DNA from: Cunninghamella blakesleeana
Taxonomy: Eukaryota; Mucoromycota; Mucoromycetes; Mucorales; Cunninghamellaceae
DNA length: 64,000 nucleotides
Direction of reading: 5' to 3'
Assembly (NCBI GenBank): GCA_017871115.1
Contig: JAFCIZ010000006.1
Span: 930,001 to 994,000, forward strand
Under the pieces are notes generated by a model that worked only from the letters and a program-made list of their open reading frames with translations, did no database searches and was not told the DNA's origin. Below, piece after piece: positions 48,431 through 63,320 of the stretch. The position numbers and the translations under genes are program-made. Numbering within the stretch: position 1 is the first letter of the stretch; each line of letters starts with the position of its first letter.

Positions 48431-49867
48431 TTAAGAAGAAAACCAAGGATGGCTCATAATTTGATCCAAAGAAAAACGGTGAATAGGATTAGGATCCAAA
48501 CAATGAGAAATCAAATCCGCCAAATCAGGGTGAAAATCCGAAGGCATAGTATAATCCCCATCTAAAATAGATTGACGTAATCGTACATCATAATCATCGT
48601 CAAATGGCAATTTTCCAGCAAACATGGCATATAAGACTATGCCAAGAGACCAAATGTCAGTTTTTGGGCAAGATAATATTTGAGAGGATTTCAATTGTTC
48701 AGGTGCACAATAAGCCAAAGAACCACCTACTCCACTATGGCATGATGTTGAAGAATTAGGAGAAGAAGCAGAGGAAGAGTTAGGAGGAAGAGGAGAAGAA
48801 GAGGGTATCAAATCATTATTATCACCATGAGCTAAATGACTTAAATGAGTAGGAGTTGAAGTGGTAAATTGACGATGGACAGCTAACCCGAAATCGCATA
48901 ATTTCACATTCATATCATCGTCCAATAATACATTATCCAATTTAATATCTTTATGAATTACTTGACATTGTTGGTGGAGATAATGTACAGCTTGAACCAA
49001 TTGAGAAAACATTCTTTTTTTATCTTGATCCTTTAATAAACCCTTTTGCAATTTTTCTAATAGTGTACCATTGGAGCAGTAATCACAAATAATGTAGTTT
49101 GCATAATCGGTTTCAAGTACCTTTTGGATTTTAACAATATAAGGATGGTTCATTTTTTGCCATATTTGTAACTCATGTTCCAAACGTAAATCTAAATCCT
49201 GTTCGATATTGTTGTTCTTTTTTTTAATGATTTTAAGAGCAACAGTTTGGCCATCGCTAATACAATATCCTTTTCTAACTGTAGAAAATCCGCCATAGCC
49301 TATGATTTCATTAATAACATAATCGTCAATTTCATCACCTTCTTGTTCTTCACAATAAGATGGTAAACTTGTAGATGTTGATTCAGACTCTGTGATAGTT
49401 GTCGTAGTAGGAGAAGCAAATCCAGCCAAAAACATGGCAGCAGGTGATTTTAAATGATCCCATGATTGGCAAGTTACTTGAGGAGAAGTGCTAGAAGAAG
49501 GGCTGGATTTACGTGTAATGGTTGATTTACGGCGAGTTACAAATTGAGGAAGAGAATGGGAAAGAGGGGGGCAAGGAAGAATGGAATTTTTAAATATAGG
49601 TGAGGTAGTAGTGGAAGAAGTAGAAGACGAAGGTGATCCATCGTCAGTAGTAGGTGATAAAGGTGGTTCACAGGTTGCTAGTAAGCTAGGTGAAGTAATG
49701 GATTGATCTTGTTGATCTTGTTGTTGTTGCTGTTGTTGTTGTTGTTGTTGATCATTAAAATGAATACCAAGTGATTGGGTATTTATGTGTAGTCCATTAT
49801 TTCTATTTCCTTTCAAATATTGATAGTAGTGATTGTTATCTTTTGGAAGAGTTGAATAGTTGAACAT
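48431..49867 (-). CDS. Serine/threonine protein kinase, CAMK-like
   Basis: Single exon, 478 residues. The N-terminal 175 residues are Ser/Thr/Pro-rich with a Gln run. The kinase domain spans about 180-477: the glycine loop IIGYGGFSTVRKG, the lysine in VALKIIKKK, a helix C region, HKDIKLDN in place of HRD (catalytic Asp kept), KLCDFGLAV (DFG), SLAYCAPEQL (APE) with an insert of Ser/Pro/Asn before it, DIWSLGIVLYAMFAGKLPF, and a terminal NPIHRFSLDQIMSHPWF block. The order and HPWF ending are of the CAMK/Snf1-like group. The protein ends with the kinase domain, with no C-terminal regulatory tail. Substrates are unknown; HKD instead of HRD is common in some fungal kinases. Confidence 0.9.
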   Translation of the reverse strand: MFNYSTLPKDNNHYYQYLKGNRNNGLHINTQSLGIHFNDQQQQQQQQQQQDQQDQSITSPSLLATCEPPLSPTTDDGSPSSSTSSTTTSPIFKNSILPCPPLSHSLPQFVTRRKSTITRKSSPSSSTSPQVTCQSWDHLKSPAAMFLAGFASPTTTTITESESTSTSLPSYCEEQEGDEIDDYVINEIIGYGGFSTVRKGYCISDGQTVALKIIKKKNNNIEQDLDLRLEHELQIWQKMNHPYIVKIQKVLETDYANYIICDYCSNGTLLEKLQKGLLKDQDKKRMFSQLVQAVHYLHQQCQVIHKDIKLDNVLLDDDMNVKLCDFGLAVHRQFTTSTPTHLSHLAHGDNNDLIPSSSPLPPNSSSASSPNSSTSCHSGVGGSLAYCAPEQLKSSQILSCPKTDIWSLGIVLYAMFAGKLPFDDDYDVRLRQSILDGDYTMPSDFHPDLADLISHCLDPNPIHRFSLDQIMSHPWFSS

Positions 49868-50272
49868 TCAATTAGTCAGTTATCTCAAAATAATAAAAAG
49901 AAAAGTAATAATAATAGCTTTTATATATAAATATATATTTTTATATTTATATATATATATATGTATATAGTAATATTCCTATGTTTTATTTAAAAGATTG
50001 ATTGATTTATAAACGTTTTTTTTTTTGAATGAATAGAAAATGAGAATCTCTTTTTATGTACGTATAGAGAGAAGTAAATAAAAAAAAATAATATTATTTG
50101 AGGGTCTGTGTGTTAAAAAAGAAACGAAAAGAAAAAGAAAAGAGAAAGAAGAAAAGAAAAGAGGTAGAAAAAAAAAAAAATCTTTTTTATTTTTTGAAAT
50201 AACGCAGCAGCCAATTTTTATTTCTTTTTTTTTTCACAAGCATATAAAAAATAATCAACCCCTTCGGATAAG
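49868..50272. other. Divergent region upstream of the kinase
   Basis: 405 bp. AG-rich tract near 50110-50170 and poly-T, with a CCAAT word near 50210 (GCAGCCAATTTT). Confidence 0.35.
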
Positions 50273-50470
50273 ATGGTACAAAAAGATAAGAAATGGATCT
50301 TGGCCAATGAAAAACAATTATCTCTTATCTATAGACAGTTTAATTCCAGTAATCAAAACATCCCGATATATAATATTTTTCTGGGTTTTTCAATGATTTT
50401 TTTTACCAATTATTGTTTTCCTTTTATTTCCTTTACATCATTACACGTGATAACTTTTTTCTTCATTTAG
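50273..50470 (+). CDS. Small ORF or 5' exon, uncertain
   Basis: 65 residues, MVQKDKKWILANEKQLSLIYRQFN followed by a Phe/Ile-rich, AT-driven stretch. The first 24 codons look coding and end near a donor (TTCCA|GTAATC at about 50350), so this may be exon 1 of a gene whose other exons I cannot find, or a decayed remnant. A TATAAA-like word lies 30 bp upstream. No family is recognised. Confidence 0.3.
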   Translation: MVQKDKKWILANEKQLSLIYRQFNSSNQNIPIYNIFLGFSMIFFTNYCFPFISFTSLHVITFFFI

Positions 50471-51236
50471 TATTAAATAGTGTTTATTATCATTATTTTA
50501 CATATTCTATTTTTATATAATGGAAGAAAAGATGATCATTATTTTTTTTTTTAAAAAAAAAAGTTTGTTGTTCTTGGGATGAAAAGAGGAGTTTGATTAG
50601 ATTTTAAACTTATCAATGGATAATTGATTTTTTTAACCAACCAAAAACTAAGATTATATATTAAAGGAGTTTTATTTAATATAAATTTATAATTATATAT
50701 ATAACAAACCAATATTAATATTATTATCATCTTCATCTAACAGCAAATAACATTTATACTTCTTTTTTTAAAAAATATAAATAAATACTACTTTTTGTTT
50801 CTATTCTTATTTTAAAGTTTAAGAACAAAACAAATGACACACAAATACAATATACTTTGTGAAATCATTTGATAGGTTTCATCATTATTTTCCTTTTTCT
50901 ATTTTCTTCCTTTCATCCTCTCCTTAATATTCTTATAATTATTTATTATTATTTTATTATAATATATATTATTATTGAAAAAAAAAAAAGCATTTGATTT
51001 TTTATATAATTGTACAACGCCGCCGGGAAGCCTCGGCATATGCAAATATTTCAATTCTTCAATTTTTCAATTTTTTTATAATTTTCATAAAAATATAAAC
51101 TCAGCCAACTTATCCATCCATTCACGAAAAAAATCGTATCTCGCGTCTTTTTTTTTTTTTTTTTTTTTTAATCCGCATTTTTCTATTCTCACTCTAATTT
51201 TTTTTTCCTATTTTTTTTTTGACATATTTTAAATAA
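50471..51236. other. Upstream region of APN2
   Basis: 766 bp. It has a GC-rich patch at 51014-51045 (CAACGCCGCCGGGAAGCCTC then ATGCAAAT) unlike its surroundings, TCGCGTC near 51138, and a poly-T run at 51148-51169. Possible promoter elements, not confirmed. Confidence 0.4.
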
Positions 51237-53446
51237 ATGCGTATTTTAACTTGGAATATTAATGGACTTGCAACAACATTACAATATTATCCTTGGTCTG
51301 AGAAGAAATCATATAAAGTAAATAAAGTAGCATTCATAACTAAAAAAAAGATTTTATTCTTAATTTCTTTTTTTTTTTTTTTTTTTCAAGGTTTTATTAG
51401 ATACACTTAACGCAGATATAATATGGTAATTGGTAAATAAATTAGACATACAAGGCATCTTTTTCTTTTTAATAAATCAAGCTTATATATTTAAAATGAT
51501 CAACAACTAAATACTGACCTATCTTTTATTATTATTATTATTATTACAATTTTTTTATTTTATAAACTAGTTTACAAGAAATCAAAACACAGCGTCAGAA
51601 ATTAACGCGTGAAATGGCCATTGTGCCTGGATACGATGGATACTTTTCATTTTCTAAAAACAAGCATGGATATTCCGGTGTTGCAATATATATCAAACAA
51701 CCTTTAATACCATTAACGATCAGCGAATTCATTTTATCACCTGATCTTCTATCACCAACTTCATTATTTAAATCAACTTTAATCACCAACCCACCTGAAT
51801 TACTAGACGCAGAAGGACGTAGTTTAATCATGGATTTTGGTTTTTTTGTCTTGTTTAATATATATTTTCCTAATAATGGATCATCAGATGATGGCGATCG
51901 AGCAGCCTTTAAAATGGATTATCACCACTGTGTACGAGAAAGGATTGATAGGATATTAAAATATGAAAAGAAACAAGTCATTTTGGTTGGGGATATTAAT
52001 TCAGTACATGAAGAAATTGATCATTGTGATCCAATTCAAAGTATGAAAGATTATGGTTTGGATAATTTTAAAGATTTACCTCATCGACGATGGCTGGATC
52101 AATTGATTTCCCCAAATGGTCCTCTTATTGATACTTGTAGATTGTCTCATCCAAATAGGCAAGGCATGTTTACTTGTAAGTGTTTATCTTTGATATTTAT
52201 TTATCTATAAAAAATATAAAATATAAAAAATGCATACATATATATATATTATTTTTTAATGATTTAATACTAGTATTAATTTTATTATTATGTTATATTT
52301 TTATTTCATTTATTTATTTACATGTAGGTTGGAATACAAAAATAAATGCAAGGTAAAAAAAAAAAAAAAAATAACTTCAAATAACAATCATAATGAGTAA
52401 ATAAACAATTACGTAAATAAATTAACATGAGTATAAATCAATCTTAGTAATATTATTATTTAATATATATATATATATAGACCCTCAAATTATGGAACAA
52501 GGATTGACTATATTCTTATTTCAGAGGGGCTTTTACCTTGGTTTAAGCAAGCAGATATTCAACCTGAAATAGTAGGGTCAGATCATTGCCCTGTATATAT
52601 GGATTTAATAGATACTTTAGAAAGTGATCCAGAAATAAAATTATACGATATGTTAATGAAACATCATCCCTCTCCTTTACCAACAATATCCACTAGTCCT
52701 TTATTAACAGCTAACTTTAGTGAATTCAAACAGCATAAATTATCGGCTTTTTTCGGGAAACAAACTAATACAAAACCAGCATCATCACCATCTTCACCCT
52801 TTGGAAAAAAAATGAATGAATTACAATTGCAGCAACCAAATTCAACAATAACAGCAGCAACAAGTCTTGCTTCAGCACAATCCCCAAATAATATTATATC
52901 CACTTTATCTAAAAAAAGAAAAAGTATATCATCATTATCCAATTCTAATGGAAATAAACGACAAACCATCACCTCCTATTTTGGAAATACACAACAACAA
53001 AAATCTACAATAAAAGATTCTATGAATAATAATAATGATAATAATAATGAAAAAGAAAAGGAAGACAAAGAAAAAGTAGAAGATGATCAATTGATTGATA
53101 TAGATACCATCTTATCACAAATAGAAGAAAGAGAACAAGTTAATAAAGTATGGAATTCTTTATTTCAACCAAAATCTTTACCTAAATGTCGAATACATCA
53201 AGAAAATTGTATAGAACTTACAGTTAATAAAAAAGGGCCTAATCAAGGAAGAAAATTTTATTTATGCTCAAGGTAAAAAAAAATAAATAAAGTTGGAACT
53301 AAAATAGAGTAAGAAATTATATAATCACATGCTAAAAAAAACTGGACCTTTTTATTATTATTATAAGACCTGTTGGACCACAAAATACAACAAATCAAAT
53401 TGATTATCGGTGTAATTTTTTTCAATGGAAGCATGAAAAGAAGTAA
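51237..53446 (+). CDS. APN2: Class II AP endonuclease APN2
   Basis: Six exons, 51237..51317, 51391..51425, 51571..52175, 52328..52352, 52481..53272 and 53368..53446, give 538 residues. The exonuclease III-type core covers residues 1-330: MRILTWNINGL (catalytic Asn), LQEIKTQRQKL (metal Glu), YSGVAIY, VILVGDINSVHEEID (Asp/Asn pair), YGTRIDYIL and GSDHCPVYMDL (Asp/His). After the core come a PIP box QHKLSAFF (matches Q-x2-h-x2-a-a), a Ser/Asn/Gln linker, a second PIP-like RQTITSYF, and a terminal GRF zinc finger (CRIHQENC ... YLCSR ... YRCNFFQW). It repairs abasic sites and 3' blocks with PCNA. The fourth exon is only 25 nt. Confidence 0.96.
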
Positions 53447-53757
53447 AAAAAATAATGTAAGTTATATGTCTATAAATATTTTTTACATTTTTATTTGCTT
53501 TGGCGTTAATACATATTCTGTATGTAATTTTATTTAGCTATTTAATAATAATAATAAAATGATAATAAATAAATAAATGTGAGGGAATACAAAAAAAGAG
53601 TAGGGGAGAAAAAAAAATAGTGTGATGATGTTGAAAAATAATGCCATAAATAAATATATAAATATATATAAAAAAAAGATCAGTCTATATTTAAAAATAC
53701 AAAATAATATATGTATGTAACATGATAAATAAATAAAATAAAATAATTATCCATCAT
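53447..53757. other. Convergent spacer
   Basis: 311 bp between the APN2 stop and the last exon of the CYSTM gene. AT-rich; no other feature seen. Confidence 0.35.
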
Positions 53758-54454
53758 TTAAAAACATAAACATTCCCTTGCTCCAAAACAAAGAATTAAG
53801 CAGGATACACTATATGATCAATAGAATATAACCAATATAATAATAATTATAATAATTTAAAACCAATTAATCAAATAAAGTTTACAAGATGAAAATCATT
53901 TTGTTTTATTTTATTTGCGCCCTTATCCCCTTCCCCCTCTCTTTGACCCTCTCATATCCGAAATTCTTTTCCACCCTTTTTTTTTTAATATATATTTCAT
54001 TTTATAAATGTTATATATGCATATCTTTCTCTATAAATATAATTAAAATTAATTTTACGTACCAGCCCCAACAACATGCATCTTTTGATCTGGAGGGTGT
54101 ATCATGAACTATAACGGATTGTGGTGGTGGTGTTGGTTCGTAAAAATAAGCTAAATATATAATAATAATAATAATAAAAATATATTTATATTAATTTTTA
54201 ATGGAATATTTCCTTTTTCTATATTTATAATCAATCTAATTTTTTTTTTTTTTTGGATAGAAAAAAAAAGATATGATAAATAACATACCGGAAGTGGAAG
54301 GTTGAATATAATGAGAATATCTATTTCCTTTTTGTGATGAAGGTAAACTATGATGATGGTATATATTAGGCTGATAAGCTGGAGGTGGATTAAAAGGGAG
54401 ATCTAATGAAGTAGAATGATTATCTGGCTGTTCATATACCTTTTTTTCTTCCAT
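53758..54454 (-). CDS. CYSTM (cysteine-rich transmembrane module) protein
   Basis: Three exons, 54454..54289, 54150..54063 and 53809..53758, give 101 residues. The N-terminal 80 residues are Pro/Tyr/His/Ser-rich and hydrophilic; the end DACCWGCVSCLILCFGARECLCF is a compact Cys-rich hydrophobic helix, as in CYSTM tails. The join TG|T gives Cys, and the third exon (52 nt) sits 254 nt away across a 253-nt intron that contains a second, unrelated AT-rich frame; a nearer acceptor at 54031 would give an immediate stop and a 32-nt intron and is rejected. CYSTM proteins attach to membranes and are linked to stress tolerance in fungi and plants (family knowledge). Confidence 0.8.
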
Positions 54455-54470
54455 GTTTTTGAATATATGC

Positions 54471-54508
<38 letters not shown>

Positions 54509-54854
54509 GAAAATAAAAAAAAAATAAAAATATATATATATATATAGTTTTTATATATAAATGATACTATAAAATAAGTAAATGAAAAAACATGAAATAG
54601 TGAAGATCAATAAAATAAAAAGAGAAAAAAGAAATAAAAGGAAAGATACGAAAAAAATTTAAAAATATATATTTTTTTTTGAAACTTTATTAAATAAGAA
54701 ATAGACGGGGTTTCAAATTTAAATCATTTTTTTGTGTGTAAAAAAAAATGTTGCGCAAAAGTTAATCAAAATGATTTTCCGGCCCATATTATAGTTTTGA
54801 AGGTTCCTTTTTTTTTTTTTTCTTCTTCCTTCTATTTTAATTTTTTTTACAACA
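54455..54854. other. Divergent promoter (CYSTM / eL33)
   Basis: 400 bp between starts, with (AT)n at 54478-54503 and poly-T at 54809-54820 just upstream of the eL33 ATG. No motif is assigned. Confidence 0.4.
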
Positions 54855-55171
54855 ATGGCAACTGATCGGTAATAAACTCATTTATTTTTTTAATAGTAAA
54901 AAAATAAAAAAGAGGGAGATATTGAATTCAACTATGGATGGATGGATGGATGGATGTATTATTAGATTAAAATAAAGCATGAATCGATATAAAAAAAAAA
55001 ACAACCTTGGATAAATTCTGAATATGAATATAGATGGATATATAAAATGAAACTGGACAAAAATGGAATGAAGCGATATTTTTTATTTTTGAATGGATAA
55101 AACGTATAAAACAAATTAAAAGGGAAACGAAAAGGAAAAAGTTAGAAGCATTACATTTTATTAATATATAT

Positions 55172-55218
<47 letters not shown>

Positions 55219-55655
55219 TTTATATGTATTTTATAGTTTGTACAGTAAGGGACGTGTTTTAGGTTACGAACGTGCTATGCGCAACCAAAACCCCAACACC
55301 TCACTTATCCAAATTGAAGGTGTTCAAACTACCAAGGATGCTCAATTCTATCTTGGTAAGCGTATTGCCTATGTTTACCGTGCCAAACGTGAAGTCAATG
55401 GTTCCAAGACTCGTGTTATCTGGGGTCGTATTGCTAGAACTCACGGTAACGGTGGTGTTGTCAAGGCTCGTTTCCGTAATAACTTACCTCCTAAATCTTT
55501 CGGTGGTAACGTTCGTATTGTAAGTTATTATTTTTATATTATATTATTTAGATAAATAGAAGATATATAGATATAAAATTAAATCAATCATTAATCTTTT
55601 TTTTTTTTTTAAAAAAAATAAAATAAAATAGATGCTTTATCCTTCCAACATCTAA
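54855..55655 (+). CDS. RPL33: 60S ribosomal protein eL33 (L35A)
   Basis: Three exons, 54855..54868, 55237..55519 and 55632..55655, give 106 residues, the normal length. The sequence [78 protein letters not shown] and the terminal MLYPSNI are diagnostic. The first exon has only 14 nt, as in many ribosomal-protein genes, and is followed by a 368-nt intron with (GGAT)n and (AT)n. Codons in exon 2 end in C far more often than in neighbouring genes (for example AAC, ACC, AAG, GTC), a sign of high expression. Confidence 0.98.
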
Positions 55656-55881
55656 AAATAAAAAAAATAAATCCAATATACATCATCAATTCAATTATTT
55701 TTTTTTAATATAAAAAAATAAAATATGGTTATTCCTTGTATATGTATTATAGTTGAAAAAAATTAAACATGGAAGTCATTGTAAAATAATATTAAGATAT
55801 ATTATGCAATTTTAGATTATCAATTGTTAAATCATTTTTATTTTTATTAATTACTTGATGTGTGTGTGGAATATTGAAGAG

Positions 55882-55913
<32 letters not shown>

Positions 55914-56185
55914 AATATAGAGAAAAACTGAGAAAGAAAAAAGAGAGTATGAATTCATTAATACTAAAAAAAAAATAGGGATATTTTATAATCATAAAAA
56001 AAAAGGATGAATGTGTATAAAAATATAAACATATATAAGGGTGTGTGTGTGTGGATCTGTTAATAAGCAAATAATACAAAAAATAGAAAATAAAAAGATA
56101 AGCAAAAAAAAAAGCATAGCAATATAAATAGAAATAAATAAATTAAAAGAAATTGAAAATATAAAAAAAATCAAATCAATTCAAA
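55656..56185. other. Convergent spacer
   Basis: 530 bp between the eL33 and kinesin stops, with (AT)n at 55886-55911 and (GT)n at 56040-56054. Confidence 0.4.
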
Positions 56186-60267
<4,082 letters not shown>

Positions 60268-60885
60268 ACTTTGGTCTCTTCCAAAGATGAAGATATAATA
60301 AAATCAATGGTGTCTAAAAGTAGAAGGATATAAAAAATAAATTGTGAAGAAAAAAAAAAAAAAGAAAGGAGAAAGAGCAAGTGAGAAAAAAAATTAATCT
60401 AGTTAAAAAAAAATGCTCTTTCGGAGATTTAATTTTAAATTTTTTAGTTAACTTTTTTTTAAAAAGAGAGAACACGTATATATCATAAATTAATATATAA
60501 AGTGAGAGAATTAAAAAAAAAAGAGAAAAGAAAAGAAAAAAACAAAAACATCTAATTGATTAAATTATACTACATTTATTATTATTATTCAATTATAATG
60601 TATTGTGAAATGGTCATAATGAAATAAAGAAAATAATCATTTTATTATTGTTGATGTATTTTTTAATGTTTATTTATTATTATAAACTATACATAGTCAA
60701 CGTTTCGAGTTTAAATAAAAAAATGAAGGGCGGAGTTATAAAAAAAAACTCAAATTTCTGGTTGGTTGGTGGAGAAGATTTTTTTATTTCTTTCTCTCTT
60801 ACTTTTTTTTTTTCCTTTTCTTTCTTTTTCCTGTCTTTGATATTATTTTACTACATTAATAAATTTATTTATAAAAAAAATAGGC
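60268..60885. other. Divergent promoter region
   Basis: 618 bp between the kinesin and the orphan at 60886. It has A/G-rich stretches at 60340-60380 and 60515-60548, a T-rich run before 60880, and no identified site. Confidence 0.35.
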
Positions 60886-62355
60886 ATGGTTGAAGAAACT
60901 GCCAAAAAGTTCGCCGTTGGTGATATACCACAGTCTCCTACAAATAATAATAATCATACTACTACTAATACTACTACTGGTGCTATAAATCATAAAAAAC
61001 CAACAAGACATCATGTTAAAAGACGATCCAGTGGTAGAGTTCATGTAACAAAACTAGCGCCTATGACAAGAGCTCTCTCTCAAGCAGCTGCTGAAGAAGA
61101 TACGAACACTCTTTCGGATGGCCAACAGCAACAAGTTCAACAACCTCAAAGAAAACCAATGAAGCGATCTCACTCAAGTAAATCCATACATAGATTATCT
61201 TCCAACGATGCTCATAGAAAAGTTAACTTGACTGGTTTTACCATGTCTTCCAAGTCAACTTCTACTACTACTTCAAATAATAATAATAATAATTCTCCTC
61301 CAACTATTACTAGTCAACAACAAGAAAAAGAAAGAGAAGAAGAAGAAGAGGAGGAAGAAAAGGAAGATGCTGAAGAAATAAAAAGAGACACTAACTCTAC
61401 AACTAATACTACTAATACTACTACTGCCACTAATCATTCATCGGTACCACCTCCATCCACTAATGAAAAAAATAAAAAAAATGACTCATCCGTTCCAGAG
61501 CCTACTACCACATCATCTAAAACAACTACCACCACTGTCAAAAATCATTCCAATCCAAGCTTTCATGTTTCTCATCAGTCACCTGCTGCGCCTATTGCCC
61601 ATATGTTGAATGCTACAGCAAATACTTTAGTTACTTCTGATAAACCAGTGATGGCTAATTTAACTACAACCAAAAAATCACCTTCTATAAATAGTTTAAA
61701 CCATAACAATGATAATCATCACCATCATTCTAAAAACATCATTCATCAAAACAATAACAACAACAATAATAATAATAGTCAATACCAACATCATCCAACA
61801 GGAAAAACAAATCATCATTCATATTCAAAGTTTATGGATCAGAATAATAATAATAACCAACATTATTATGAAAAAGAAGGAAAGGAATTGAAAGAAGACG
61901 AAATTATTGATGCAGGCTTTGGATTAGTGATAGAAAAAATGGAAAAGGAATATGAATATATACAACAATACCATGATCCCATGCTATTATCACTAACTCG
62001 ATGTGTAGAACAGCAACAACAACGGTTACAACATATTAAACCAACGGCAGCTCAACATCGTTTAGCTCAATTAGGTGCACAACAACGCACTTTTTCTTCA
62101 TCTATTTTACCCACTATTTCTTCTTTACCACCCACTGCGTCCGCCTCATCTCCTTCTCCTATCAAATCATCTACGTCTACTCATCTTCAACATATTGAAC
62201 ATCGTCAACTGGCTAAACTCCGTCATCAAAGATTACAGTCTAATCACCATCATTCCTCTTCTATCCATTCTTCTCATTCTTCTGATAATAAACAACCTAA
62301 TAGTCGTTGGAGTGCTGGTGCATTTTTAGATAGGATGTTTTATGGAACTTCTTAA
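60886..62355 (+). CDS. Hypothetical Ser/Thr/Asn/His-rich protein
   Basis: Single exon, 489 residues; not recognised. It is largely low complexity. The N-terminal part has conserved-looking basic words (HHVKRRSSGRVHVTKLAPMTRALSQA; KRSHSSKSIHRLSSN; RKVNLTGFTM) of a kind seen in fungal regulatory proteins, with RRSSGR and KRSHSS matching basophilic kinase sites. A central acidic Glu run, Asn/His-rich patches, and a short C-terminal block (EYIQQYHDPMLLSLTRCVEQQQQRLQHIKP; SRWSAGAFLDRMF) look more ordered. It may be a signalling or nuclear protein. The gap between the orphan and the kinesin is short. Confidence 0.65.
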   Translation: MVEETAKKFAVGDIPQSPTNNNNHTTTNTTTGAINHKKPTRHHVKRRSSGRVHVTKLAPMTRALSQAAAEEDTNTLSDGQQQQVQQPQRKPMKRSHSSKSIHRLSSNDAHRKVNLTGFTMSSKSTSTTTSNNNNNNSPPTITSQQQEKEREEEEEEEEKEDAEEIKRDTNSTTNTTNTTTATNHSSVPPPSTNEKNKKNDSSVPEPTTTSSKTTTTTVKNHSNPSFHVSHQSPAAPIAHMLNATANTLVTSDKPVMANLTTTKKSPSINSLNHNNDNHHHHSKNIIHQNNNNNNNNNSQYQHHPTGKTNHHSYSKFMDQNNNNNQHYYEKEGKELKEDEIIDAGFGLVIEKMEKEYEYIQQYHDPMLLSLTRCVEQQQQRLQHIKPTAAQHRLAQLGAQQRTFSSSILPTISSLPPTASASSPSPIKSSTSTHLQHIEHRQLAKLRHQRLQSNHHHSSSIHSSHSSDNKQPNSRWSAGAFLDRMFYGTS

Positions 62356-63320
62356 AAATTAAAAAAAATATTAGATTAGAGTAAAGTAACACCAATTTTT
62401 TATTTATTTATATTTTTATTTATTTTAGAAGATTTTTTTTAGTTTTCAATTTTATTTTCTTTTTCCTTTTACAATTATTATTATTATTATCATTTTTTCT
62501 TTTATATAGTTATATATAATTATTTGTTTTATTGATTTATGCATTGTGTAATTTTATTCTTCCACATCTTTTTTTGTTTTTCTTTGTAATAATTTTGAAT
62601 AAATATAATACAAAGTGAATAGATTTTCTTTTATAAACATATATATAGGTATAGATATAGACATATATACCAAATCTTTACATTTTTTTTCTTTTCTTTT
62701 TTTTTTTTTTGTGTGTTTAAAATTAGAACAAAGAGATTCTTTTTTTATTGTTTTATCAACTTTTAATCAACTTGGAAATATAAACAAATAAATAAATAAA
62801 TAAATAAAAAAGTCAGTCTTTGTATAAACTTTTTAGAATAAGCACAATGATCATCTTATACTACCTTAAAACTTATAACATTATATAAATATGTATAATG
62901 ATGGGTATTCTTTCTTGCTTTCTTTTTTTTTTTTTTTGTTATTTTAGACTTGTACATTATAAGAATTTTAATAATACGTAAAACGAAAAAAGGGTAAACT
63001 CTTCTAAAAAAAGGAATTAGCGGGGTTTTATAACATCAAAATTTTATTTTAACTGATTTCATCCACCAATCATTTTTTTATAAAATAATAGACTTTTTTG
63101 ACAACTTTATATTCTATATGTGATAAAAATTAATTTTTGAAATAATTATAATAATAATAAATATATATATTAAATGCATATATAATGGTAATGACAATAA
63201 CAATGAAAATAATAATAACAATAGCAATAACAATAATAATAATGAATATTAACAAAGATTAAATTAAAGATATAATAATAAAAGTACACATAAATATTTG
63301 TACATACATGCAATTTTCTT
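62356..63320. other. Convergent spacer
   Basis: 965 bp with poly-T, (AAAT)n near 62786-62808 and AT-rich sequence. A minus-strand frame at 63170-63352 is not coding; it overlaps the CMR1 stop out of frame. Confidence 0.4.

Noticed and set aside
54031..54062. Short 32-nt intron with a nearer acceptor in the CYSTM gene
   Set aside because: Too short for splicing and creates an immediate stop, whereas the distal acceptor at 53810-53811 gives the conserved Cys-rich end.
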